Shown here: piece by piece, positions 52,329 to 61,537 of the stretch | How the letters are laid out: each line of letters opens with the position of its first letter | Position numbering within the stretch: position 1 is the first letter of the stretch | Source: Lawsonibacter faecis | Lineage (GTDB): Bacteria > Bacillota > Clostridia > Oscillospirales > Oscillospiraceae | Assembly (NCBI RefSeq): GCF_014287675.1 | Contig: NZ_JACOPQ010000008.1 | Location: 1-64,000, forward strand | Direction: 5' to 3' | Length of the DNA stretch: 64,000 bases | Translations under genes and position numbers: made by a program | Notes under the pieces: generated by a model | Told to the model about the DNA's origin: nothing | Seen by the model: the letters and a program-made list of their open reading frames with translations, nothing else | Database searches by the model: none

Positions 52329-53462
52329 TTAATAGGCGGTGCGCGCCTCGACATAGCCGTTAGGGTATGTGTTGCCGCTCATCGTAAGCGCAGCGGCGCT
52401 GTAGTTCTTGGCATATCCGAGGATACCGCCCACAGGGTACGTCCCCGCCGCGCTCGTGATTGCGCAGTCGCTGTCCACCGTGCAGCCGGAGATGGTAATT
52501 GCCGTGTTGCCGCCGCAGGTGGCCTCGCCCACGATACCGCCGGCCGCAGGGCCGGACTTCGTAATCCTTGCAAGGAACTGGGAGGTGGTGTTTGTCGTAT
52601 GGACTTGGGTATTGACTGCCCGGCAGTCCACGACGCTGTTCCCATACAGAATGACGCCGGCCACCCCGCCGGCCTGGCGGGTGGCGGTGACGGAGCTGTT
52701 GCTGACGGTGCACCCGGAAAGCGTGATGTTCCCCTCGCCGAGGAAGCCGATCATACCGCCCACGTTGTCCCCGTCAACGGTGGTGGTCTTTTTTGTCGCG
52801 GTGATAACGGCGCCGTCCACCGTGCAGTCTGTCATCGTGCAGTACCCGGACCCGACCAGCCCGCCGGCATACTGGTTCCCCGTCACCGTGACGTCCTTTG
52901 CGTGGCAGTTGGTAATCCGCGCAGTGTACCCCTGTCCAACCAGCGCGCCCAGATACCGCTCGCCGGTCAATTCCACGTTGGTAAGGCAGATGTTCTGGAA
53001 AACCGGGGTCCCGGCGCTCTCGCCAAAGTTGATGTTGCCGAATAACCCCGCATAGTCGCCGGCGGCGGAGACGGTAAAGTTGGAGATGGTAACGTACCCG
53101 CCCTCACCCGCGTCTGCCGGCACGCCCTTGAAGGTACCGTGGAAGTTGTCAATCGGCGTCCACGCTTGATGATTGAGATCGACGTCCGCCGTTACGTTGA
53201 GCGTGTAACCGGAGAAGGCGGCGGGGATGTCCGCGTTATCGGTGTCCGCCCCTCTGGAGTGGGCCGACACCCAGGCCAGCTCCTCTGCGGTGGCAATCGT
53301 AATCTCACGGTCGGAAATCACAGGCACGGAGTAGGTCTCTCCGTCCCACCCGTCTGCCGACGGCGTTTCCGGCACATAGGCGGCGAAGGATGGAATTGCG
53401 AGAAGGGATGCTGCCAGGGTAAGGGCAAGGAACAGTGCGAGGGCCTTTCCTGTGTGTTTCAT
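52329..53462 (-). CDS. Secreted GLUG-repeat protein
   Basis: A 377-residue exported protein with a clear signal peptide (about 1-27, ending PSFAA). After a short linker that begins DGWDGE, the rest is GLUG-type beta-helix: DVDLNHQAWTPIDNFHGTFKG, then rungs such as AGGLVGSGYCTMTDCTVDG and VGGMIGFLGEGNITLSGC. It has no SLH, LPXTG or membrane anchor, so it is released or bound to another surface component. It follows the SLH protein at 53500-57297 by 37 bp and shares its module design, so the two are probably one operon. Confidence 0.82.
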   Translation of the reverse strand: MKHTGKALALFLALTLAASLLAIPSFAAYVPETPSADGWDGETYSVPVISDREITIATAEELAWVSAHSRGADTDNADIPAAFSGYTLNVTADVDLNHQAWTPIDNFHGTFKGVPADAGEGGYVTISNFTVSAAGDYAGLFGNINFGESAGTPVFQNICLTNVELTGERYLGALVGQGYTARITNCHAKDVTVTGNQYAGGLVGSGYCTMTDCTVDGAVITATKKTTTVDGDNVGGMIGFLGEGNITLSGCTVSNSSVTATRQAGGVAGVILYGNSVVDCRAVNTQVHTTNTTSQFLARITKSGPAAGGIVGEATCGGNTAITISGCTVDSDCAITSAAGTYPVGGILGYAKNYSAAALTMSGNTYPNGYVEARTAY

Positions 53463-53499
53463 GGGAATACCTCCTTCATTTCACTGACGGTCTCCGTTT

Positions 53500-56400
53500 T
53501 TATTTCAGCGTAGGATAATCCGCGCCGGTTTTCAGTTCCCAGATTTCGGCGGAAAAACCGGAGAGGTTGGACAAATCTATAAATTGCTCACTGCTAATTT
53601 CCGTTACTTTCAGGTCTTCGTCCATGGTCAGATCTGATTCCGGCCCAAATTTATTGTTTCCTGTGATTGCACCGCTTCTGGTATAGCACCCTGTGCACAG
53701 GACACCGTCCATGGGCACCGCAATCATGCCCGCCCCAAAATTTGACGCCGCATCCTCGCCCACTGTGATGCCTCCATAATTAAAGCAGTGTTTGAGGGTT
53801 GTAACTAACTCATTGGCATTATCGGTGCTTGCCATAATTCCGCCCGCAATTTCGCCTGACAACGCGCCTGCGTTGTAGCAGTCGGTAATGTGAATAGCAG
53901 CGTTATATTCGGCCACAGCACAGGCTGTAATGATTCCAGCTACACTCTGTCCGCTGACAGACGCCTGGTTCCAGCAGCGCTCTATGGTGGTCTCATCTAC
54001 TGCCAAACAGATCAAACCACCGGCCATACTGCCCAGGTTGTCGTTGTCAGACGGGACCGTCAGGTTCGCAATACTTCCGCCGAATCCGCACCCGGTCAGC
54101 GACACTTTCTCAGCATAGCACACCAGTCCGGCGGCGGCCAGGAATTTACCCGACAGCTCGCCCTCCACATAGAGGTCTTTAAGCGCCGCCGCCCTGACGT
54201 ATCCGAAAAGCGCGGCCGGTGTCTCTCCATACTCTTCTCTGGTAATGGAAAGTCCCACAATGCTGTAACCGCCGCCGTCAAAGACGCCGCTGAACGGCTT
54301 TGCCTGTGAAGGACTGAATATGTCGCCCGACCCGATGGGCGTCCACCCGTGTCCGCCCAGATTGATGGCGGCGGTCAGGGTGATGGTCTTCCCCTCAAAG
54401 GTGTTGCCCCCATTTACAAGCCGCGCCAGCCCCGCCAGCTGCTCGGGGGTACTGATGCTGAACGCAGAATCGGTATCGTTATACCAGCTTGTATCCACAC
54501 TGGTCCCGTCCCAGGGCTGGGGAACCGGAAGCTCCGCGCCGGGGACATTCTCCCAGGCCAGAACGGGATTGCTCTCCGCCACGGTCCGCCACGCCGCCGC
54601 GTCCGTCATATCGCCGTTGTTGAGGGCCACGGCCAGGCCGACGCTCTTGAGCTCCTCCGCCGTCTTGGCCTCAAACTGTCCGGCGATATCCGCCGCGCCG
54701 GTCAGCATCGCACCGGACCCGCCGGACAGCACATAGCCCGAGCACGCACCGAAATCGGCGGTCCCGGAAAGGTAATAGTTATTCCGGAACCTTGTGGACA
54801 GATTGCCGCCGGTGGAGCCGTAAATCCCCGCGCTGGTGGTTTTGCCCTCGCGCTCGTTTGTCGTCGTAACGGCGCCCGTGCTGTAGCAGTACTGAACCAG
54901 TCCACCGCCTGTGGCGTCCGCGCCCAGAATGCCGCCCGCCGCGGAGTGCAGGCCGTCCACCGCGCCTAAATTGTAGCAGTTGGCGACGAAAACCTTCTCG
55001 TCGATGCCGCTGTTCAGCGTACCCACGATGCCGCCGGCCACCGCGCCGGCCACCGCGCCCTTGTTGTAGCACCGGTCAAAAGAGGTCATGCCGGACAGGC
55101 CGGTAATACCGCCCGCATACGCTTCAGCAGCAATGCTGCCCTCATTGCCGCAGCGCTCCACGGTCAGATAGCCGGTGCCGTTTGTCCGCGTATAGCCTGC
55201 GATGCCGCCCACCTGGTCCTTACCGTTGACGGAGGCGAAGTTCATGCAGTCCTGAATGCTGCCGACATTCTGTCCCTTGGACCCTTCCACGCGGATCATG
55301 CCCGCGATGCCGCCGGCGGTGCGGCAGGAAGTGCTGACCGCGCCCCTGGCCGTAACGCCGCTGAGGTCGATGAAAATGCCCTCGGCCACCACCAGGGCGG
55401 TGTACCTGCCGTTGTCGTCGTGGTCCTTGTCAAACACATACTCATTGGCCACCGTGCCGGAGACCGTCACGTCCTTGATGACGGCATGCCGCTCCGCCGT
55501 GCCCGCCGCCCGGCCGAAGAGGGCCAGATGGCCGTACTCCGCGTCGCTGGTGATGGACAGGTTCTCCACGGTCTTTCCATTGCCGTCGAAGCTGCCCTCA
55601 AAGGCGTGGTCTCCGTTGCCGATGGGGGTCCAGTTCTGGTTGTTCAGGTCGATATCCCCGCCCAGCCTGACGGTCTTGTCCTTGAAGGTCTCTGTGCCGC
55701 TGTTCACCTGGGCGGCCACCCAGGCCAGCTCCTCCGCGCTCGATACGGTGTAGACCCCCTCCACGGGGGTGACTTCCTTCACGCTCGTGCCGTCCCAGCT
55801 CGGCGGGACATAGCTCCCCCCGCCCGTGCCGGTGGAGGGCTTGGCGCCGCTCTCGGTGGTGGTGGAGGTGCTGCCGCCCTTGAGCGTCTGATCGTTGGCC
55901 TTGGTCCCCTCGGCGTTCTTATCCACGGTGACCTTGGTCCCCACGGTGTTCACGCTGTTGTTGTCGCCCTCCACCTTGGCGCTGGCGATTTTGCCCTCGC
56001 CCTGGATGGCCGCACCGTCCGCCTTGGAGGTGACGGACTGGATGGCCGCGCCCTTGTCGGCCTGTACGGTGGCCCCCTCGGCCTTCTCGGTCAGGGTCAC
56101 CTGGTCCACCTTGCCGCCCTCTCTTGCCACGGCGGCGGCGGCGGGGGCCTCCACGGTCACGCTCTTCACCTGACCGGCCACCACCACCTGCGCGCCCTCG
56201 GCGCTCTCCGCCACGGAGGCGGTCTGGACCTTGGAGTCCTTCTCCACCACCAGCACGGCCTTCTCGCCGGTGATCTCAGCCTTGCCGATGTCCGCGCCCA
56301 CGGCGTTGACCGTCACGCCGGGAGCCGCCAGGGTGAGGCTGCCCAGCTCGCCCACCACGGTCACGGCGTCCGAGCCGTCGGGGATCAGCACCGCGTCCAC

Positions 56401-57297
56401 CGCGGCGCCCTTCTCCACCCGCAGGCGGAGCTGGCCGTCCCGGCGGGCCAGCACGACCTCGCCCACCTTGGTGGAGCCGGTGAGGATGATGGAGTGCGCG
56501 CCGCCGCCTCTGGCCAGCAGGCGGCCCTCCACGGTCACGCCGTCCAGGGTCACCTCCCCGTCGCCCACGCCGTCGCCCAGGATCAGGTCGCCCTTCACCG
56601 CCGTGTCCTTCAGGGTGACGCCCGCCGTGTTCACCAGCACGCTGCCGTCGCCCAGGTCCGTCACCTCGCCGGGCGCGGATATGTAGCGCTTGACCATATT
56701 GTCCATCATCTGGGCAAACTCCGCCCGGGTGATCTCCGCCGTGGGCGAGAGCAGTCCCCCGGACCCGGAGACGCAGCCCGCCTCCACCAGGCCGCTGACG
56801 GACGCGCGGGCCCAGTCGGCCACCTGCGCGCCGTCCTGGAAGGCGTCCAGCGCCTTGCCGTCCCCGGCGGAGAGGTGGAACGCCCGGGCCAGGACGGTAA
56901 ACGCCTCCTGGCGGGTGATGCGCGCCTCGGGCCGCATGGCCGCGTCTACCTTGAAGGTGCCCATGGCCGCGGCCTTCCCCATGTCGGCGGCGTACCAGGC
57001 ATCCGCCGCCACGTCGGCCACGCCGGTCAGCTCCGCCGCCTTCTCCGCGCCGAAGGCCCGGTTCACCACCGCGGCCAGCTCGGCGCGGGTCAGCGCGTCG
57101 CCGGGGCGCAGCCAAAGCGCTCCGTCCCGCTCGCTGCCCCGGAGCAGGCCGTTCTCCACCGCGCGCTCCAGCGCCCGGGTGGACCAGTCGTCCGGCATGT
57201 CCGCAAAGCCCTCCGCCGCGAAAGCCCCCGGCAGACAGCACAGCAGCAGCGCCGCCGTCAGGATGATCGCCAGTGTCTTCTGCAATCGTTTTTTCAT
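53500..57297 (-). CDS. S-layer-homology surface protein with GLUG modules
   Basis: A 1265-residue exported protein. The signal peptide (about 1-27, ending GAFAA) is followed by three SLH domains (about 30-205; for example LTRAELAAVVNRAFG, ITRQEAFTVLARAF, ITRAEFAQMMDNMV) that bind pyruvylated wall polymer. A beta-rich repeat region (about 210-470) is made of short V-x-V-x units. After a Gly/Ser/Thr linker come two GLUG-type beta-helix blocks (about 505-930 and 930-1265), each opening with WDGTSV and carrying WTPIGNGD/WTPIGSGD, then AGGI(A/V)G...CYN rungs. A surface-exposed adhesin or enzyme-like scaffold is likely; the ligand is unknown. Confidence 0.88.
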   Translation of the reverse strand: MKKRLQKTLAIILTAALLLCCLPGAFAAEGFADMPDDWSTRALERAVENGLLRGSERDGALWLRPGDALTRAELAAVVNRAFGAEKAAELTGVADVAADAWYAADMGKAAAMGTFKVDAAMRPEARITRQEAFTVLARAFHLSAGDGKALDAFQDGAQVADWARASVSGLVEAGCVSGSGGLLSPTAEITRAEFAQMMDNMVKRYISAPGEVTDLGDGSVLVNTAGVTLKDTAVKGDLILGDGVGDGEVTLDGVTVEGRLLARGGGAHSIILTGSTKVGEVVLARRDGQLRLRVEKGAAVDAVLIPDGSDAVTVVGELGSLTLAAPGVTVNAVGADIGKAEITGEKAVLVVEKDSKVQTASVAESAEGAQVVVAGQVKSVTVEAPAAAAVAREGGKVDQVTLTEKAEGATVQADKGAAIQSVTSKADGAAIQGEGKIASAKVEGDNNSVNTVGTKVTVDKNAEGTKANDQTLKGGSTSTTTESGAKPSTGTGGGSYVPPSWDGTSVKEVTPVEGVYTVSSAEELAWVAAQVNSGTETFKDKTVRLGGDIDLNNQNWTPIGNGDHAFEGSFDGNGKTVENLSITSDAEYGHLALFGRAAGTAERHAVIKDVTVSGTVANEYVFDKDHDDNGRYTALVVAEGIFIDLSGVTARGAVSTSCRTAGGIAGMIRVEGSKGQNVGSIQDCMNFASVNGKDQVGGIAGYTRTNGTGYLTVERCGNEGSIAAEAYAGGITGLSGMTSFDRCYNKGAVAGAVAGGIVGTLNSGIDEKVFVANCYNLGAVDGLHSAAGGILGADATGGGLVQYCYSTGAVTTTNEREGKTTSAGIYGSTGGNLSTRFRNNYYLSGTADFGACSGYVLSGGSGAMLTGAADIAGQFEAKTAEELKSVGLAVALNNGDMTDAAAWRTVAESNPVLAWENVPGAELPVPQPWDGTSVDTSWYNDTDSAFSISTPEQLAGLARLVNGGNTFEGKTITLTAAINLGGHGWTPIGSGDIFSPSQAKPFSGVFDGGGYSIVGLSITREEYGETPAALFGYVRAAALKDLYVEGELSGKFLAAAGLVCYAEKVSLTGCGFGGSIANLTVPSDNDNLGSMAGGLICLAVDETTIERCWNQASVSGQSVAGIITACAVAEYNAAIHITDCYNAGALSGEIAGGIMASTDNANELVTTLKHCFNYGGITVGEDAASNFGAGMIAVPMDGVLCTGCYTRSGAITGNNKFGPESDLTMDEDLKVTEISSEQFIDLSNLSGFSAEIWELKTGADYPTLK

Positions 57298-57331
57298 ACC
57301 TGTTTTCCTCCTCTATTTTAGATAGCACACA

Positions 57332-57374
57332 TTGTCTTTTGCTTCGCAAAAGACAACAGACAGATATCTGTCTG
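57332..57374 (-). promoter_or_regulatory. Two palindromes in the leader of the SLH gene
   Basis: An 11-bp stem with TTC loop (57332-57356) is followed by a perfect 18-bp palindrome (57357-57374, centre GATATC). Both lie between the promoter and the ribosome binding site and could be operator or mRNA-stability elements. Confidence 0.5.
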
Positions 57375-57396
57375 CCCATGTGATCCGGTTACACAC

Positions 57397-57425
57397 ATTC
57401 TAGCTCATCCGCGCAGATTTCGCAA
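57397..57425 (-). promoter_or_regulatory. Putative promoter for the SLH-GLUG operon
   Basis: TTGCGA (57420-57425), a 17-bp spacer and TAGAAT (57397-57402) on the minus strand. Confidence 0.55.
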
Positions 57426-57513
57426 CATATATTTCCATAAAAGTTTATATTCTGTCAATCCGTTTTCTATTTTCCCTTTCTCCGCCCGCCGGCGCAAAAA
57501 ATGCCTTTACCCA

Positions 57514-57542
57514 TTGCAATTTCTCCCACCACGGGGTAAAAT
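57514..57542 (+). promoter_or_regulatory. Putative promoter for glnS
   Basis: TTGCAA (57514-57519), a 17-bp spacer and TAAAAT (57537-57542), about 33 bp before the glnS ATG. Confidence 0.6.
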
Positions 57543-57575
57543 ATGAAGGTTCTATTAAACGAAGGAGTGAAAGAA

Positions 57576-59258
57576 ATGCCAGAAGAACTGAAGCCCGCCA
57601 TGGCCCAGAATTTTATCCATGATTTCATCGACGAGGACATCGCCCAGGGTGGCCGGTTCCAAGGTATGCAGGTTCACACCCGGTTCCCGCCCGAGCCCAA
57701 CGGGTATCTCCACATCGGCCACTGCAAGGCCCTCATCATCGACTTCGGCACCGCCGAGAAGTACGGCGGGCTGTGCAACCTCCGCATGGACGACACCAAC
57801 CCCACCAAGGAGGACGTGGAGTACGTGGAGGCCATCAAGGAGGACATCCACTGGCTGGGCTTCGACTGGGGCGACCGCTTCTACTTCGCCTCCGACTATT
57901 TTGATAAGATGTACGAGTACGCCGTGGAGCTCATCAAAAAGGGCCTGGCCTACGTCTGCGAGCTGACCCCCGAGGAGTTCAGGGCCCACCGGGGCGACGT
58001 GGGCACCCCCGCCACCTCCCCCTACCGGGACCGGCCCGTGGAGGAGTCCCTGGACCTCTTCGAGCGGATGAAAAACGGCGAGTTTGAGAACGGGCGCATG
58101 ACCCTGCGGGCCAAAATCGACCTCGCCAGCGGCAACTTCAATATGCGCGACCCGGTCATCTACCGCATCAACCATATGCACCACCACCGCCAGGGGGACA
58201 AGTGGTGCATCTACCCCATGTACGACTTCGCCCATCCCCTGGAGGACGCGCTGGAGGGCATCACCCACTCCCTCTGCTCCCTGGAGTTTGAGGACCACCG
58301 CCCCCTCTACGACTGGGTCATCCAGAACTGCCCTGTGCCCGCCAAGCCCCGGCAGATCGAGTTCGCCCGGCTGGGCATCAACTATACCGTCATGAGCAAG
58401 CGCAAGCTGCGCCAGCTTGTGGAGGAGGGGCGTGTCTCCGGGTGGGACGACCCCCGTATGCCCACCCTCTGCGGCCTGCGCCGCCGGGGCTACACCCCCG
58501 CGTCCATCCGCAATTTCTCCGAGCGCAACGGCGTGGCCAAGGCCGCCTCCACCGTGGAGTTCGGCTTTCTGGAGCACTGCCTGCGGGAGGATTTGAACGA
58601 GACCGCCCGGCGCGTCATGGCGGTGCTGCGGCCCATTAAGCTCACCGTCACCAACTACCCGGAGGGCCAGAGCGAGACCTTCACCGTTGAGAACAACCCC
58701 AACCGTCCCGAGGACGGCACCCGGGAGATTACCTTCTCCCGCACCCTCTATATTGAGGCGGACGACTTCCTGGAGACCCCGGTGCCCAAGTTCAAGCGGC
58801 TCTACCCCGGCGGCCCCGAGTGCCGCCTCAAGGGGGCCTACCTCGTCACCTGCACCGGCTGCGTGAAGGACGCGGACGGCAACGTGACCGAGGTGCTGTG
58901 CACCTACGACCCCGACTCCCGCGGCGGCGACCCCTCCGACGGCCGCAAGGTGAAGGGGGCCACCATCCACTGGGTGGACGCCGCCACCGCCGTGGACGCG
59001 GAGGTCCGGCTGTACGACAACCTCTTTGCCGACCCGGAGCCCGACGGGGGCGACAAGAACTTCCTGGACTGCCTCAACCCCGCCTCCCTGGAGGTCCTCA
59101 CCGGGGCCAAGGTGGAGGCCGGCCTGGCCGGCGCGCAGGCCCCCGCCTCCTTTCAGTTCATGCGGCTGGGGTACTTCTGCGTGGACAGCAGGGACTCCCG
59201 GCCCGGGCAGCTGGTCTTCAACCGGTCGGTATCGCTGAAGGATTCCTTTAAATTCTAA
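57576..59258 (+). CDS. glnS: Glutaminyl-tRNA synthetase
   Basis: Class I aminoacyl-tRNA synthetase of 560 residues. The HIGH motif is in GYLHIGHCKALI near residue 48, the KMSKS equivalent is VMSKRKL near 270, and the C-terminal anticodon-binding beta-barrels are complete. The motif RFPPEPNGYLHIGH is characteristic of GlnS/GltX. Many Firmicutes lack GlnS and make Gln-tRNA by transamidation, so its presence is of note for the lineage. The ATG at 57576 follows GAAGGAG; an in-frame ATG 11 codons earlier has no site. Confidence 0.95.
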   Translation: MPEELKPAMAQNFIHDFIDEDIAQGGRFQGMQVHTRFPPEPNGYLHIGHCKALIIDFGTAEKYGGLCNLRMDDTNPTKEDVEYVEAIKEDIHWLGFDWGDRFYFASDYFDKMYEYAVELIKKGLAYVCELTPEEFRAHRGDVGTPATSPYRDRPVEESLDLFERMKNGEFENGRMTLRAKIDLASGNFNMRDPVIYRINHMHHHRQGDKWCIYPMYDFAHPLEDALEGITHSLCSLEFEDHRPLYDWVIQNCPVPAKPRQIEFARLGINYTVMSKRKLRQLVEEGRVSGWDDPRMPTLCGLRRRGYTPASIRNFSERNGVAKAASTVEFGFLEHCLREDLNETARRVMAVLRPIKLTVTNYPEGQSETFTVENNPNRPEDGTREITFSRTLYIEADDFLETPVPKFKRLYPGGPECRLKGAYLVTCTGCVKDADGNVTEVLCTYDPDSRGGDPSDGRKVKGATIHWVDAATAVDAEVRLYDNLFADPEPDGGDKNFLDCLNPASLEVLTGAKVEAGLAGAQAPASFQFMRLGYFCVDSRDSRPGQLVFNRSVSLKDSFKF

Positions 59259-59269
59259 GTCATACGCGG

Positions 59270-59322
59270 CAAGCCGTGTCCCCGCGCTCCGTTTCGGCCC
59301 GCGCGGGGACACGGCTTGTTTG
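59270..59322 (+). terminator. Terminator after glnS
   Basis: An 18-bp perfect stem (59270-59287 and 59301-59318) followed by TTT. Confidence 0.8.
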
Positions 59323-59350
59323 ACGTGCACTTTTATATGGGGTGAACATC

Positions 59351-60397
59351 ATGTACAACTTCCGCAACGACTACTCCGAGAGCGCCCATCCCGACGTGCT
59401 CGCGGCGGTATGCGCCACCGCCGGGGCCCATGTCACCGGCTACGGGGCCGACGAGTACTGCGCGCGCTGCGCCGACCTCATCCGGGAGCAGTGCGCCTGC
59501 CCCCGGGCCGACGTGCAGTTCATGGTGGGGGGCACCCAGGCCAATTTCACCGCCGTTGCCGCCTTTCTCCGCCCCTGGGAGGCCGTGATCTGCGCCCGGT
59601 CCGGCCACCTGAACGGCCACGAGGGCGGTGCGGTGGAGGCCGCGGGACACAAGCTCCTCCTGGCCCGGACCGGCCCCGACGGCAAGCTGACTCCCGCCCA
59701 TGTCCTCCCCATCGTGGAGGAGGGCGGAAACGACCACGTGACCCTCCCCCGGCTGGTCTACGTCTCCGACGCCACCGAGACCGGCGGCGTGTATACCAAA
59801 GCGGAGCTGACCGCCCTCTCCGAGTGCTGCAGGGCCAACGGCCTTTACCTCTTTTTGGACGGCGCCCGGCTGGCCGCCGCCTTCGGCTCCGGGGAAAACG
59901 ACCTCACGCTGCCGGACCTGGCCCGGCTGTGCGACGTGTTCTACATCGGCGGCACCAAGAACGGCGCGCTGATGGGCGAGGCGCTGGTCATCGTGAATCC
60001 TCAGCTCCAGCCCTATTTCTTCCGGGTGAAGAAGCAGCGCGGCGCGGTGCTGGCCAAGGGCTGGCTGCTGGGCGTGCAGTTCGACGCGCTGCTGCGCGGC
60101 GGCCTCTACTGGGAGCTGGGCCGCAATTCCACCGCCATGGCCCAGCGGCTCCAGGCGGGGCTGGCCGGGCTGGGCGTTCCCATGCTCTCCCCCTCCCCCT
60201 CCAACCAGATTTTCCCTCTGGTGCCCGACGGGCTTCTCCCCGCGCTGGACCGCCTGTGCACCTATGAGTTCTGGAGCAAGCCCGACGCACACCATACCGC
60301 CGTCCGCCTCGTCACCTCCTTCGCCACCACCCAGGCCGACGTGGACGGCTTCCTGGCGCAGCTGCAAAAGGTCCTGCAGCGCCCGGAGCTTGGCTGA
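59351..60397 (+). CDS. Low-specificity L-threonine aldolase-like PLP enzyme
   Basis: A 348-residue fold-type I PLP enzyme of the beta-eliminating lyase family. It starts with the typical FRNDYSESAHPDVL, has the cofactor-contact segment FMVGGTQANFTA and LFLDGARLAAAFG, and the Schiff-base lysine in YIGGTKNGALMGEAL (near residue 203). Likely cleaves threonine or related beta-hydroxy amino acids to glycine and an aldehyde. ATG at 59351 has GGGGTG upstream; a GTG three codons earlier is less likely. Confidence 0.87.
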   Translation: MYNFRNDYSESAHPDVLAAVCATAGAHVTGYGADEYCARCADLIREQCACPRADVQFMVGGTQANFTAVAAFLRPWEAVICARSGHLNGHEGGAVEAAGHKLLLARTGPDGKLTPAHVLPIVEEGGNDHVTLPRLVYVSDATETGGVYTKAELTALSECCRANGLYLFLDGARLAAAFGSGENDLTLPDLARLCDVFYIGGTKNGALMGEALVIVNPQLQPYFFRVKKQRGAVLAKGWLLGVQFDALLRGGLYWELGRNSTAMAQRLQAGLAGLGVPMLSPSPSNQIFPLVPDGLLPALDRLCTYEFWSKPDAHHTAVRLVTSFATTQADVDGFLAQLQKVLQRPELG

Positions 60398-60404
60398 ACG
60401 ACGA

Positions 60405-60443
60405 AAGAATCCCTGCACCTTTCCGGTGCAGGGATTCTTTTCT
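60405..60443 (+). terminator. Rho-independent terminator
   Basis: A 15-bp perfect stem (60405-60419 and 60425-60439) followed by TTTTCT closes the aldolase gene. Confidence 0.9.
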
Positions 60444-60486
60444 GCTTCCATGGCATGATACCAAGAAGGTGAACGATGCAAAGTAC

Positions 60487-60726
60487 TCATAATATACAAT
60501 CAATGATGATATGCTCCCATATCTCATTGATATTAACCTTTTGTAGCATCGTATTTTTAATCAATTCCTGCGGAGAAGAAAAATGCTGGGTATATTTTTC
60601 TTCTTCACAATAGATAAACCAATCAGTTTCGGTGCGTCTGCTTTCAAAATAATGCTGACCACAGTAGCTGAATTCAATTTCTCTCCCCATAAAAACCGCA
60701 TCTATAAATTCCTGCTTAATATTCAT
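60487..60726 (-). CDS. Small hypothetical protein
   Basis: A 79-residue acidic, aromatic-rich protein with no signal peptide or known motif. The start MNIKQEFIDAVFMGREIEF has a GAGAGG site. AT-richer than the flanking chromosome. Part of a patch of small genes on the minus strand linked by a hairpin repeat. Confidence 0.6.
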   Translation of the reverse strand: MNIKQEFIDAVFMGREIEFSYCGQHYFESRRTETDWFIYCEEEKYTQHFSSPQELIKNTMLQKVNINEIWEHIIIDCIL

Positions 60727-60761
60727 GGGAGCACCTCTCGTTAGACAAATAATCTGTTGTC

Positions 60762-60800
60762 CGCCTTTTCCGCCTCATGCGTATCAGTCCAATAAGGCGC
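60762..60800 (-). repeat. Hairpin repeat, copy 1
   Basis: The minus strand reads CGCCTTATTGGACTGATACG and continues to AAGGCG; the ends are inverted copies. It contains the stop codon of the 113-residue protein gene. Related copies lie at 61160-61202 and 62453-62496. Confidence 0.6.
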
Positions 60801-61125
60801 AGTCGTTGATAAAATCAAAAACAGAATGGTTTTGTGTACCGTCTGGTGAGAACACAGAAAATGTAGTTTCAGATTTCCATTGGCAATGAGATGGCCCGCT
60901 ACCTAGATAATGCCACTGTGAAAACAATGAGTTTTCCCTTACATAATAATTACCACTATACCCAAAGCCGCCTTTGTCTGTCAACCAACCCAATATTTGA
61001 TAATCCCCGCCGGGAGAATCGATATGCCAAAATGTTGTTCGCAAACAGAATAGCAAAGCAACCGTCATAAACAGTATAATAAAAGCAATGATTACAGTTT
61101 TAAAACGTATCTTTGCCTTTTTCAT
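60784..61125 (-). CDS. Membrane-anchored small hypothetical protein
   Basis: A 113-residue protein with one N-terminal transmembrane helix (about 9-29) and an outside domain rich in aromatic residues and glycine (GWLTDKGGFGYSGNYYVREN). No family recognised. Its last residues and its stop (CALLD-stop) are coded inside hairpin repeat copy 1. A GGGAGAG site precedes the ATG. Confidence 0.6.
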   Translation of the reverse strand: MKKAKIRFKTVIIAFIILFMTVALLFCLRTTFWHIDSPGGDYQILGWLTDKGGFGYSGNYYVRENSLFSQWHYLGSGPSHCQWKSETTFSVFSPDGTQNHSVFDFINDCALLD

Positions 61126-61159
61126 ACCTGTCTCTCCCTATTTACCGCTGCTCACGCTG

Positions 61160-61202
61160 CTTTTATGTCCTCGCCCACTGCCTATCAGTCCCGTAAGGCG
61201 TA
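61160..61202 (-). repeat. Hairpin repeat, copy 2
   Basis: The minus strand reads CGCCTTACGGGACTGATAGG and onward; it matches copy 1 at most positions of the conserved core but its right arm has decayed. The MmcQ-like frame ends within it. Confidence 0.55.
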
Positions 61203-61537
61203 CTTAAACCGGCCCGCTGAACTGCAACGTAGCGTACAATCTTTTTCTTCCCTTTTGCCGCAGCAGCGGCAAAGCTCATTTCCAACAGCATTTTGATGTT
61301 CTCATCCGATACCCTGCCGTCCAATGCGGTGGTAATCCAGCTCTCCTTGTTCATGGCAGGAAAAAAGCCCGGCTCGGTATGCACGGCGCCTATGAGAACC
61401 CGGTCGCACTTCACGTTGACAGCATCCAGGGTATCCTCCTCTTGCAGGCCCAGCTTGGGTTTCGGAACACTCATAACCAGAGCAAACCACTTCTTGCTCG
61501 CGTAATGGCGAAATACCTCATATTCCGGATATTTCAT
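61163..61537 (-). CDS. MmcQ/YjbR family protein, N-terminally truncated
   Basis: A 124-residue frame whose core (YEVFRHYASKKWFALVMSV, LNVKCD-like AVNVKCDRVLIG, FPAMNKESWITTALDG) matches the MmcQ/YjbR DNA-binding-like family. The family normally has about 20 more residues at the N-terminus. Here the frame continues upstream with homologous-looking sequence (VLETYRAESDHPW) to the stop of the lipoprotein gene at 61613, but without any ATG, GTG or TTG, and the internal ATG has no ribosome binding site. The tail after KKKIV is coded by the hairpin repeat. Probably a decaying gene or one read by reinitiation. Confidence 0.6.
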   Translation of the reverse strand: MKYPEYEVFRHYASKKWFALVMSVPKPKLGLQEEDTLDAVNVKCDRVLIGAVHTEPGFFPAMNKESWITTALDGRVSDENIKMLLEMSFAAAAAKGKKKIVRYVAVQRAGLSTPYGTDRQWART

